A DNA stretch of 44,952 nt from Micromonospora qiuiae (GTDB lineage: Bacteria > Actinomycetota > Actinomycetes > Mycobacteriales > Micromonosporaceae), in the NCBI RefSeq assembly GCF_016863555.1, contig NZ_BOPC01000058.1:1-44952 (forward strand). The letters are read 5' to 3'. Under the pieces are notes generated by a model that searched no databases, was not told the DNA's origin, and saw only the letters and a list, made by a program, of their open reading frames with translations. The position numbers were made by a program, and so were the translations under genes. Every line of letters starts with the position of its first letter. The stretch's first letter is position 1. This document shows, piece after piece, positions 9,499 through 17,331 of the stretch.

Positions 9499-10160
9499 TG
9501 CCCCCCTTCCGGCGGCGCTGCCACCACCGTGGTCACCGCGTCCACCATGTCGTCGGTGACCAGCATGAAAACCTGGTCGCCCTCCTGCACCACAGCGGAG
9601 GCGGTGGGCAGTGTGCCGATGCCGAAGCGGATCAGGTACGCCACCCGGGCTCCGGCCGTCTGCTCCAGGGCCCGCACCGGGTGGCCGATCCAGTCCTTGT
9701 GCACCGCTACCTCGATGATGGAGACGGTGCTGGTCGAGTCCCGGAAGATCTCCACGTTGCCCTCGGGCAGCAGGTGTCGCAGCATCCGGTCGGCCGCCCA
9801 CCGGACGGTGGCCACGGTGGGGATCCCCAGCCGCTCATAGACCTGCGCCCGGCGCGGGTCGTAGATGCGGGCCGCCACCCGGGACACGCCGAACGTCTCG
9901 CGGGCCAGCCGGGCGGAAATGATGTTGGAGTTGTCACCGCTGGAGACGGCGGCGAAGGCGTCCGCCCGCTCGATGCCGGCCCGGCGGAGCACGTCACCGT
10001 CGTAACCGGCACCGGTCACCGTGATCCCGGCGAAGTCCGGGCCCAGCCGGCGGAAGGCGTCGGCCTCCTGGTCGATGACCGCCACCGAGTGCCCTCGGGC
10101 CTCCAGGTTGTGCGCCAGGGTCGAGCCGACCCGGCCACATCCCATGATCACGATATGCAC
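9495..10160 (-). CDS. TrkA-family potassium uptake regulator (first of pair, CeoB-like)
   Basis: A 221-residue RCK-domain protein, probably the partner of the one encoded next. The Rossmann motif is MGCGRVGSTLA (glycines at 7, 9, 12), with D30 ending strand 2 (VAVIDQEADAF). The RCK_C part begins at about 140 (DWIGHPVRALEQTAGARVAYLIR) and ends with EGDQVFMLVTDD. The start is GTG 10160, 4 bases after GGGAGGCGAGC; the frame stays open further upstream through low-complexity repeats that are not protein-like. It is divergent from the APC permease gene, so the 10161-10395 gap holds promoters for both. Confidence 0.93.
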   Translation of the reverse strand: MHIVIMGCGRVGSTLAHNLEARGHSVAVIDQEADAFRRLGPDFAGITVTGAGYDGDVLRRAGIERADAFAAVSSGDNSNIISARLARETFGVSRVAARIYDPRRAQVYERLGIPTVATVRWAADRMLRHLLPEGNVEIFRDSTSTVSIIEVAVHKDWIGHPVRALEQTAGARVAYLIRFGIGTLPTASAVVQEGDQVFMLVTDDMVDAVTTVVAAPPEGGQ

Positions 10161-10256
10161 GCTCGCCTCCCAGGCTGCCTGCCGCTGCGCCTCGTTGTCT
10201 GCGAGCCTGCCACGTCCGGACCGCTGACGGGGACCGACGCTACTGCGGGCGCCCGT

Positions 10257-10371
10257 CCGTCGGCAGCCGGCCACCCAGCCACCCCCGTCGGCAGCCGGGC
10301 ACCGTCCATCCCCGTCGGCAGCCGGGCACCGTCCATCCCCGTCGGCAGCCGGCCACCCCGTCGGCGGCCGG
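10257..10371. repeat. About four 27-bp tandem repeats upstream of the permease
   Basis: Units begin CCGTCGGCAGCCGG and repeat with a period of 27-28 bp. Copies at 10284-10310 and 10311-10337 are identical; flanking copies are degenerate. The array fills the gap between the divergent trkA-type and permease genes and stops just before the permease -10 region. Confidence 0.75.
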
Positions 10372-10395
10372 ATGCTGGCCGTACGCTTGGCGGTC

Positions 10396-12468
10396 GTGGC
10401 CCGATCCACCTCGCTGCTGAAGCGGCTGCTCGTTGGTCGACCGTTCCGGTCCGACCGGCTCAAGCACACCCTCCTGCCGAAGCGCATCGCCCTGCCGGTC
10501 TTCGCCTCGGACGCGCTGTCCAGCGTGGCGTACGCACCGGACGAGATCCTGCTGATGCTCTCCGTCGCGGGCGCCTCGGCCTTCGTCTTCTCGCCGTGGA
10601 TCGCCCTGGCGGTCGTCGTGGTGATGCTGACCGTGGTGGCCAGCTACCGGCAGAACGTGCACGCCTACCCCTCCGGCGGTGGGGACTACGAGGTGGCCAC
10701 CGTCAACCTGGGCCCCCGCTTCGGCGTCGGGGTGGCCAGCGCGTTGCTGGTCGACTATGTGCTGACGGTCGCCGTGTCGGTCTCCTCCGGGGTGGCGAAC
10801 CTCGGCTCGGTGATCCCCTTCGTGGCCGACCACAAGGTGCTCATCGCGGTGATCGCCGTGGCCCTGCTGACCACGGTCAACCTGCGCGGCCTGAAGGACT
10901 CCGGCATCGTGTTCGCCATCCCCACGTACGGCTTCCTGATCGTCGTCATCGGCATGATCCTCACCGGGCTGGTCCGGATCGTCGTGCTCGGCGAGGACCT
11001 GCGCGCCCCCAGCGCCGACCTGACGATCGCGGCCGAGTGGCACGACACCACCGGTTGGGCCATGGCCTTTCTGCTGTTGCGCAGCTTCTCCTCCGGCTGC
11101 GCCGCGCTCACCGGCGTGGAGGCCATCTCCAACGGTGTGCCGGCGTTCAAGGCGCCGAAGAGCCGCAACGCCGCCACCACGCTGCTGCTGCTCGGCCTGG
11201 TCTCGGTGAGCATGCTGGTCGGCATCGTCTGGCTGGCCCGGCTCACCGGGTTGCAGTTCGTCGAGAACCCGCGGCTGCAGATCCTCTCCGGCCCCGAGGG
11301 GTACGTGCAGAAGACCGTCACCGCCCAGCTCGGCGAGACGATCTTCGGCTCCGGTTCGGTGCTGTTGTTCCTGGTCGGCGGAGTGACCGCCACGATCCTC
11401 TTCGTGGCCGCCAACACGGCCTTCACCGGTTTCCCGGTGCTCGGCTCGATCCTCGCCCAGGACCGCTACCTGCCCCGGCAGCTGCACACCCGCGGCGACC
11501 GGCTGGCCTTCTCCAACGGCATTCTCTTCCTGGCCATTTTCGCGATCGTGCTGATCGTCGGCTTCCAGGCCGAGGTGACCAGGCTCATCCAGCTCTACAT
11601 CGTGGGTGTCTTCGTCTCGTTCACCCTCTCCCAGGGCGGCATGATCCGGCACTGGAACCGGCTGCTGCGCACCGAGCGGGACCCGCGTGGGCGCGGGCGG
11701 ATGCGGCGGTCCCGGGCCATCAACGCCTTCGGCATGGCGATGACCGGCACGGTGCTGATCATCGTGCTGGTCACCAAGTTCCTGCTCGGCGCCTGGATCG
11801 CCATCGTCGCGATGGGCGTGATCTACCTGCTGATGCTGGCCATCCGCCGGCACTACGACCGGGTCGCCGTCGAGCTTGCCCCGGACGACGGCCGGCCGGT
11901 GCTGCCCGCCCGCAACCACGCCATCGTGCTGGTCAGCAAGCTGCACCAGCCGACCCTGCGCGCCGTGGCGTACGCCCGGGCCACCCGACCGGACACGCTC
12001 ACCGCGGTCACCGTGAACGTGGACGACACCGACACCCGGCAGTTGCAGGCCGACTGGGAACGGCGGGACGTGCCGATCCCGCTGACCGTGATCGACTCAC
12101 CGTACCGGGAGATCACCCGCCCGATCCTGAACTACGTGGCCGGCGTGCGTCGCGACTCGCCGCGCGACGTGGTCACGGTCTTCATCCCCGAGTACGTCGT
12201 CGGGCGCTGGTGGGAGAACCTGCTGCACAACCAGAGCGCGTTGCGGCTGAAGGGGCGGCTGCTGTTCGAGCCGGGTGTGATGGTGACCAGCGTGCCCTGG
12301 CAGCTCGCTTCCACCGCCGGTAAGGACCTCGACCGGATGGACGCCACCCTGGGCCGTGGACCGGCCCGGGGACCCCGGGCCGCGCCGCGCAGCGCGCTGC
12401 CGCCGAGCGTCCCGACGGCGAGCAGTAGCGCCGATCAACGACAACAGGAAGGCGGTGAGCCGCGGTGA
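10396..12468 (+). CDS. APC-superfamily permease
   Basis: A 690-residue transporter. Roughly twelve membrane segments occupy residues 40-490, starting with LPVFASDALSSVAYAPDEILLML and including FLLLRSFSSGCAALTGVEAISNG, the helix-6/7 region of amino-acid/polyamine/organocation carriers. The last 190 or so residues form a soluble domain (VELAPDDGRPVLPARNHAIVL and on). The substrate cannot be told; position beside the TrkA pair, as for Rv2690c (recalled), makes a link to cation transport attractive but unproven. The GTG at 10396 is 8 bases after TACGCT and lacks a ribosome binding site, suggesting leaderless translation; an ATG at 10372 is the alternative. Its stop overlaps the next start (GTGA). 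Confidence 0.93.
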   Translation: MARSTSLLKRLLVGRPFRSDRLKHTLLPKRIALPVFASDALSSVAYAPDEILLMLSVAGASAFVFSPWIALAVVVVMLTVVASYRQNVHAYPSGGGDYEVATVNLGPRFGVGVASALLVDYVLTVAVSVSSGVANLGSVIPFVADHKVLIAVIAVALLTTVNLRGLKDSGIVFAIPTYGFLIVVIGMILTGLVRIVVLGEDLRAPSADLTIAAEWHDTTGWAMAFLLLRSFSSGCAALTGVEAISNGVPAFKAPKSRNAATTLLLLGLVSVSMLVGIVWLARLTGLQFVENPRLQILSGPEGYVQKTVTAQLGETIFGSGSVLLFLVGGVTATILFVAANTAFTGFPVLGSILAQDRYLPRQLHTRGDRLAFSNGILFLAIFAIVLIVGFQAEVTRLIQLYIVGVFVSFTLSQGGMIRHWNRLLRTERDPRGRGRMRRSRAINAFGMAMTGTVLIIVLVTKFLLGAWIAIVAMGVIYLLMLAIRRHYDRVAVELAPDDGRPVLPARNHAIVLVSKLHQPTLRAVAYARATRPDTLTAVTVNVDDTDTRQLQADWERRDVPIPLTVIDSPYREITRPILNYVAGVRRDSPRDVVTVFIPEYVVGRWWENLLHNQSALRLKGRLLFEPGVMVTSVPWQLASTAGKDLDRMDATLGRGPARGPRAAPRSALPPSVPTASSSADQRQQEGGEPR

Positions 12469-13748
12469 GCGCCGAGCGCGGCGGGATGGTGGGCCTGGAG
12501 GAGGCCGAGCGGGTCGAGCTGACCGTGGCGGCGGTCGCCCCCGGTGGGCACTGCGTGGCCCGCGTTGACGGCCAGGTGGTCTTCGTCCGGCACGCGCTGC
12601 CCGGGGAGCGGGTGCTGGCCGAGGTCACCGAGGTGCACCGGGGCTTCGTCCGGGCCGACGCGGTGGCCGTACTGGAGGCCGCGCCCGAGCGGGTCGCCCC
12701 GCCCTGCCCGTACGCCCGGCCGGGCCGCTGCGGTGGCTGCGACCTGCAACACGTCGCCCCGGAGGCCCAGCTGCGCTGGAAGGCGGCCGTCGTGCGGGAG
12801 CAGCTCATCCGTCTCGGCGGCCTCGACGAGACCGCGTGCGACGCGCTGGGCGTACGGGTCGAGGCGTTGCCGGGCGGCCAGCTCGGCTGGCGCTCTCGGG
12901 TCCGGTACGCGGTGGACGCGGCGGGCCGGGCCGGGTTGCTCAAGCATCGCTCGCACGAGGTGGTGCCGATCGACCGGTGCCTGATCGCCCACCCGGCCAT
13001 CCAGGAGCTGCCGGTGCTCACCTCGGCCGGGGCCAGCTGGCCGGACGCCGAAGCGGTGGAGACCGTTGCCTCCAGCGGCGGCGACGTGGCGGTGACCGCC
13101 GTCGCGGCGGGGCGTACCGATCTGGTGCGGGGACCGGAGCGGGTCCGGGAGCGGGCCGCGGGCCGGCAGTGGCGACTGCCCGTCTCGTCGTTCTGGCAGG
13201 TGCACCCGGCCGCCGCGGACACCCTCGTCGACGCGGTGCTGAAGTTGACCGGGCCGCGAGCGGGGGAGACGGTGTGGGACCTCTACGGCGGCGCCGGGCT
13301 GTTCGCGGCGGCGCTGGCCGACCGGGTCGGTCCCGGCGGGCGGGTGACCCTCGTCGAGGCGGCCGGTGACGGGGTCGCGGCGGCCCGGGACAATCTGGGC
13401 GATCTGCCCCAGGTCGAGGTGGTGGCGTCGCGGGTGGAGACGGCCCTGGCCCGCCGCAGGCTCACCGGCCCGGTGGACGTCGTGGTGCTCGACCCACCGC
13501 GATCGGGGGCCGGCGCGCGGGTGGTGCGCGGCGTGGTCGCGGCCGCGCCCCGGGCCGTGGCGTACGTGGCCTGCGACCCGGCCGCGTTCGCCCGCGACCT
13601 GCGGGTCTTCGGTGATCTCGGCTGGCGGCTGGCGGCGCTGCGGGGGTATGACCTGTTCCCGATGACTCAGCACGTGGAACTGGTCGGGCTGCTGTTGCCC
13701 GGTGGCGAGCCCGGCGAGCCCGAGCCCGGCGCGCGTGCTGCGCGTTAA
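12465..13748 (+). CDS. TrmA/RumA-type RNA (uracil-C5) methyltransferase with TRAM domain
   Basis: A 427-residue SAM-dependent enzyme that methylates uracil C5 in tRNA or rRNA. A TRAM RNA-binding domain spans about 15-75. Cysteines C81, C89, C92 and C172 fit a [4Fe-4S] site of the RumA type. The SAM-binding loop is WDLYGGAGLF (271-280), DPPRSG is at 343-348, the catalytic Cys is C370 in YVACDP, and the general base is E404 in QHVE. Whether it targets 23S rRNA or tRNA is unclear. It starts with a GTGA overlap on the permease stop. The last residues (GARAAR) and the TAA stop are encoded by a 20-bp tandem duplication. Confidence 0.93.
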   Translation: MSAERGGMVGLEEAERVELTVAAVAPGGHCVARVDGQVVFVRHALPGERVLAEVTEVHRGFVRADAVAVLEAAPERVAPPCPYARPGRCGGCDLQHVAPEAQLRWKAAVVREQLIRLGGLDETACDALGVRVEALPGGQLGWRSRVRYAVDAAGRAGLLKHRSHEVVPIDRCLIAHPAIQELPVLTSAGASWPDAEAVETVASSGGDVAVTAVAAGRTDLVRGPERVRERAAGRQWRLPVSSFWQVHPAAADTLVDAVLKLTGPRAGETVWDLYGGAGLFAAALADRVGPGGRVTLVEAAGDGVAAARDNLGDLPQVEVVASRVETALARRRLTGPVDVVVLDPPRSGAGARVVRGVVAAAPRAVAYVACDPAAFARDLRVFGDLGWRLAALRGYDLFPMTQHVELVGLLLPGGEPGEPEPGARAAR

Positions 13749-13770
13749 AAGCGCGTGCTGCGCGTTAAAA
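13731..13770 (+). repeat. Perfect 20-bp tandem duplication
   Basis: GCGCGTGCTGCGCGTTAAAA occurs at 13731-13750 and again at 13751-13770 without mismatch. The first copy contains the stop codon of the upstream methyltransferase; the second runs into the 51-bp GGGGCCC element. Confidence 0.9.
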
Positions 13771-13815
13771 GGGGGCCCTTCCTCTACCGCAGGCGTTAAG
13801 AAGGGGCCCTTCCTT
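13765..13815 (+). repeat. 51-bp double GGGGCCC element, copy A
   Basis: Starts TTAAAAGGGGGCCCTTCCT, then CTACCGCAGGCG, then a second half TTAAGAAGGGGCCCTTCCTT. It differs from copy B (19629-19679) at 2 of 51 positions. Each half has a self-complementary core, and the two halves can also pair with each other as a 10-12 bp stem with a loop. It lies between the methyltransferase and dxs. Confidence 0.9.
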
Positions 13816-13844
13816 GCGCCGGCTGCATTGCAGGGAAGGGCCGA

Positions 13845-13858
13845 TAGACTCTGCGGTC
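13845..13858 (+). promoter_or_regulatory. -10 element of a probable leaderless dxs transcript
   Basis: TAGACT (13845-13850) is followed by 8 bases and then the dxs ATG. No ribosome binding site is present, so transcription probably begins at or next to the ATG. No convincing -35 element at 17-18 bp is seen. Confidence 0.5.
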
Positions 13859-15802
13859 ATGAGTGTTGATGAGGACACGGCCAACCAGGGCCGGCTGCTG
13901 GCCGCGGTGCACGGTCCCCAGGATGTCAAGCGGATGTCGGGCACCGAACTGGACATCCTCGCCGCCGAGATCCGTGATTTCCTGATCGCCAAGGTGTCAC
14001 GCACCGGCGGGCACATCGGCCCCAACCTGGGCGTGGTGGAACTCACCCTGGCCCTGCACCGGGTCTTCGACTCTCCCCGTGACCGGCTGCTGTTCGACAC
14101 CGGTCACCAGGCGTACGTTCACAAAATCATCACCGGTCGGCAGGCCGGTTTCGACCAGCTGCGCCAGCGCGGCGGGCTCTCCGGCTACCCCAGCCAGGCC
14201 GAGAGCGAGCACGACATCATCGAGAACTCGCACGCTTCGACCGCCCTGTCTTACGCCGACGGGCTGGCCAAGGCGTACGCCCTGCGCGGGGAGTCGCGCA
14301 GCGTGGTGGCCGTGGTCGGCGACGGGGCGCTGACCGGCGGGATGTGCTGGGAGGCGCTGAACAACATCGCGACCGCAGGCAACCCGCTCGTCATCGTCGT
14401 CAACGACAACGGTCGGTCGTACTCGCCGACCATCGGCGGGCTCGCCGACCACCTCTCGACGCTGCGGCTGAACCCGGGCTACGAGAAGGTCCTCGACACC
14501 GTCAAGGACGCGCTCGGTTCGACCCCGCTGGTCGGCAAGCCGATGTACGAGGTGCTGCACGCGGTCAAGAAAGGCATCAAGGACGCGGTCGCGCCGCAGG
14601 CCATGTTCGAGGACCTCGGCATCAAGTACGTCGGCCCGGTCGACGGGCACGACGTCGCCGCGGTCGAGGCGGCGCTGCGGGCGGCGAAGCACTTCGGCGG
14701 TCCGGTGATCGTGCACGCGGTCACCCGCAAGGGATACGGCTACCGCCCGGCCGAGGAGGACGAGGCGGACTGCTTCCACAGCCCCGGTGCCTTCGACATC
14801 AGCGACGGCAAGGCCACTGCCGCGCCGGCGGTGAAGTGGACGCACGTCTTCGCCGACGAGCTGGTCGCGATCGCCGACGAGCGGCCCGACGTGGTGGGCA
14901 TCACCGCCGCGATGGCCGAGCCGACCGGCATCGCGAAGATGGCCCGCAGGTACCCGGAGCGCACCTACGACGTGGGCATCGCCGAACAGCATGCGGCCAC
15001 CTCGGCGGCCGGTCTGGCGCTCGGTGGGCTGCACCCGGTGGTGGCGGTCTACGCGACCTTCCTCAACCGGGCCTTCGACCAGGTCCTGCTGGACGTGGCG
15101 ATGCACAAGCTGCCGGTCACCTTCGTGCTCGACCGCGCCGGCATCACCGGCCCCGACGGGCCGAGCCACTACGGCATCTGGGACATGTCGGTCTTCGGGG
15201 TGGTGCCCGGTCTGCGGATCGCCGCGCCGCGCGACGCCGCCACACTCCGCGAGGAGCTACGTGAGGCGGTCGCCGTCGACGACGGCCCCACCGTGGTCCG
15301 CTTCCCGACCGGTGCGGTCGCCGCCGACCTGCCCGCCGTGCGCCGGGTCGGTCCGGTGGACGTGCTGGCCGAGTCGGCGCGTACCGACGTGCTGCTGGTC
15401 GCGGTCGGCTCCTTCGGCCACCTGGGCATGGAGGTCGCCGCCCGGGTCGCCGAGCAGGGCTACGGGGTCACCGTGGTCGACCCGCGCTGGGTCCGCCCGA
15501 TCCCGGCCGAACTGGTCGAGATGGCCGCCGCGCACCGCATCGTGGTCACCGTCGAGGACGGCGTCCGGGCCGGCGGCGTCGGCGACGCATTGGCCCAGGC
15601 CATGCGGGACGCCGGTGTCCGGGTCCCGCTACGCGACCTGGGCGTACCGGTCGACTGGCACCCGCACGGCTCCCGCGCTCAGATCCTGGCCGACCTGGGC
15701 CTCACCGCCCAGGACGTGGCCCGCGACGTCACCGGCTGGATCTCCCGCCTCGACACCCACCCCGTCGATCCCCTCCCCCTCAACACCCCCAGCCCCAACT
15801 AA
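13859..15802 (+). CDS. dxs: 1-deoxy-D-xylulose-5-phosphate synthase
   Basis: First enzyme of the MEP isoprenoid pathway: thiamine-diphosphate-dependent condensation of pyruvate and glyceraldehyde 3-phosphate; 647 residues, usual length. Visible signatures are RTGGHIGPNLG (48-58, H52), DTGHQAYVHKI (80-90, H83), the ThDP/Mg motif GDGALTGG ending in VVNDNGRSYSP (154-190), VGIAEQHA with the catalytic Glu, and DRAGITGPDGPSHYG in the transketolase-like second domain. The ATG at 13859 is chosen for the -10/ATG arrangement. M. tuberculosis carries dxs1 (Rv2682c) directly beside RNase D; here about 15 kb of other genes intervene. Confidence 0.97.
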   Translation: MSVDEDTANQGRLLAAVHGPQDVKRMSGTELDILAAEIRDFLIAKVSRTGGHIGPNLGVVELTLALHRVFDSPRDRLLFDTGHQAYVHKIITGRQAGFDQLRQRGGLSGYPSQAESEHDIIENSHASTALSYADGLAKAYALRGESRSVVAVVGDGALTGGMCWEALNNIATAGNPLVIVVNDNGRSYSPTIGGLADHLSTLRLNPGYEKVLDTVKDALGSTPLVGKPMYEVLHAVKKGIKDAVAPQAMFEDLGIKYVGPVDGHDVAAVEAALRAAKHFGGPVIVHAVTRKGYGYRPAEEDEADCFHSPGAFDISDGKATAAPAVKWTHVFADELVAIADERPDVVGITAAMAEPTGIAKMARRYPERTYDVGIAEQHAATSAAGLALGGLHPVVAVYATFLNRAFDQVLLDVAMHKLPVTFVLDRAGITGPDGPSHYGIWDMSVFGVVPGLRIAAPRDAATLREELREAVAVDDGPTVVRFPTGAVAADLPAVRRVGPVDVLAESARTDVLLVAVGSFGHLGMEVAARVAEQGYGVTVVDPRWVRPIPAELVEMAAAHRIVVTVEDGVRAGGVGDALAQAMRDAGVRVPLRDLGVPVDWHPHGSRAQILADLGLTAQDVARDVTGWISRLDTHPVDPLPLNTPSPN

Positions 15803-15853
15803 CCCACCCCCACTCTCTCCTCCCTTCCCGCGCCCCCTCTCTTCTTCCCGCGC

Positions 15854-15922
15854 CGATCTTGCACTTTCGGTCGCCCTTACGCGGCAGATGCCCCTTATGT
15901 GGCGACGAAAAATGCAAGATCG
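15854..15922. repeat. Long inverted repeat 1 (CGATCTTGCA arms)
   Basis: The arm at 15854-15875 begins CGATCTTGCACTTTCGG; its partner at 15901-15922 ends TGCAAGATCG. The arms are 22 bp with 3 mismatches and a 25-nt spacer. It sits between dxs and the converging lipoprotein gene and could act as a two-way terminator. Confidence 0.8.
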
Positions 15923-15964
15923 CGCAGCGGGGGTGGGGGCGCGGGAGAGGGGGAGAGAAGGGGG

Positions 15965-17161
15965 TTAGTCGCGGGGGGAGCCGGCGGAGCGGTAGTGGGT
16001 TTTGTCGTCGGTGGCGAGGCTGAAGGTTTCGTTGCGGTGGGGTAGGGGGACCACGACCAGGCCGGGGCGGTCGACCAGGCGGGTCGTGTTCGGCGGCACC
16101 GACAGGGTGGTGTCCTTGGTGGAGCGCCAGCTCAGCACAACCAGCGGCTGGTTCGGCACCGGGAGTTCGTAGACCTGCAACGCGTTCGTCCGGTCGGCGG
16201 GGGAGAACACCACCGGGCCGTCGTCAGCTGGCCGGTAGACGACGGCGCTCATCGTGCCGTCGGCGGTCTCCCAGGTCAGCTGCTCCAGTTCGGCCGGCTC
16301 GCCACCGTCGAGCGTCACCTCGCCGAGGGTACGGATGGCCAGTTTCGCCTTCGGCCAGGACGCCGGCACCAACTGCGGGGCGTTCCGATCCGCGACGCGC
16401 CGCGAGACGCTGCCGAACGGGCCGTCCTCACCAGCCAGCTGGCAGGTGTCCAGACCCGCCAGCGCCCGCTTGCCAGAGCCGCTCTCGTCGCGAACCAGCG
16501 GGTATCGGGGGTCCGTGGTGCCGGTGCCGAGGTCGATCAGCCGGTCGGCGGCCCGGCCCCGGGGCAGCGACTCGGTGGACCGCAGCGCGGCCGTCACCGT
16601 CACCGCCCGGCACGCCGGCACGTCGACCGGATCGGTGAGGCCGTCGGTGCCCGACAGCGTACGGCCGTCCGGGCCGAGTAGCCGCCGGACCCGCTCGGAG
16701 GTGAGGTAGCGCCGCCCGTTGGCGGTCTGCACCGGCAGTACGTCGGAGTAGACCAGATAGCCCGGATCGGTGTATTCGGTGGCGTGGCTGACCGTGTACC
16801 GATCGCCGTCGGCGGTGAGCTGAAGCAGCCAGGAGGCGGCCTGACCGGGCACCGAGGCGGCGACGAGGGCCAGGGGGACGCCGTCGACCTCACCGGAGAA
16901 GAGGATCCCGGACGAGGGCATGTGGACCCGGTCGTCCACAGGTGAGCGCCAGTCGCGTACCGCCTCGGTCACCGCGGCCGTCACCGTCGCGTCCTCGATC
17001 AGCGAACCCCGCGGGGGCCAGACGGTCAACGAACCGTCCATGCTGTCGTACCCGATCCGCAGGTCCTGCGGCTGGCGCTCGGCGACGGGCCCGCACGCGG
17101 TGGCGGCAGCCAGCAGAACCGACAGGCCGGTGGCCGTCACGCCGCGCCAGCGGAAAGCCAC
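15965..17161 (-). CDS. Probable secreted lipoprotein, unknown function
   Basis: A 398-residue protein with a lipoprotein signal: basic MAFRWRG, hydrophobic GLSVLLAAATAC, and lipobox Cys at position 23 (ATAC). The mature part has mixed strand/helix character and several Trp/Asp-rich loops; I recognise no domain. A Cys pair at CRAVTV (about 180) and DTCQLAG (about 240) might form a disulfide. It is divergent from the membrane protein gene at 17332 and may belong with it and the beta-propeller gene as an envelope set; this is inference from position only. A GTG start at 17161 is used. Confidence 0.8.
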   Translation of the reverse strand: MAFRWRGVTATGLSVLLAAATACGPVAERQPQDLRIGYDSMDGSLTVWPPRGSLIEDATVTAAVTEAVRDWRSPVDDRVHMPSSGILFSGEVDGVPLALVAASVPGQAASWLLQLTADGDRYTVSHATEYTDPGYLVYSDVLPVQTANGRRYLTSERVRRLLGPDGRTLSGTDGLTDPVDVPACRAVTVTAALRSTESLPRGRAADRLIDLGTGTTDPRYPLVRDESGSGKRALAGLDTCQLAGEDGPFGSVSRRVADRNAPQLVPASWPKAKLAIRTLGEVTLDGGEPAELEQLTWETADGTMSAVVYRPADDGPVVFSPADRTNALQVYELPVPNQPLVVLSWRSTKDTTLSVPPNTTRLVDRPGLVVVPLPHRNETFSLATDDKTHYRSAGSPRD

Positions 17162-17292
17162 CTGTCATGCCCCCGATCGCCTCGATCGTCTTGTATCGGA
17201 GGGCAATAGTACGAGACGTTTCGGCGGTCCTTCGCGTCGCCTCACGCTGCGTTGCGCCCGTCGCACGCCGACCACAGCGGACGCCGGGTTGA

Positions 17293-17322
17293 TTGGGAGC
17301 ATTATCCCTACTCGGGTAGACT
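17293..17322 (+). promoter_or_regulatory. -35/-10 promoter for the membrane protein gene
   Basis: TTGGGA (17293-17298), an 18-bp spacer and TAGACT (17317-17322) precede the GTG at 17332 by 9 bases. The transcript would be leaderless or nearly so, and no ribosome binding site is seen. Confidence 0.6.
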
Positions 17323-17331
17323 CCGCCGACT

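Noticed and set aside
10257..10371. Possible CRISPR array
   Set aside because: Units are contiguous with no unique spacers and no cas genes are in the window.
10161..10487. N-terminal extension of the first TrkA-type protein through PAADGDGRC repeats
   Set aside because: The repeats are the 27-bp intergenic array read in frame; a strong ribosome binding site and the Rossmann fold start support GTG 10160.
9681..12323. 880-codon frame overlapping the permease and trkA-type genes
   Set aside because: Spans two divergent genes in wrong frames and is Arg/Pro/Gly-rich throughout; no domain is visible.
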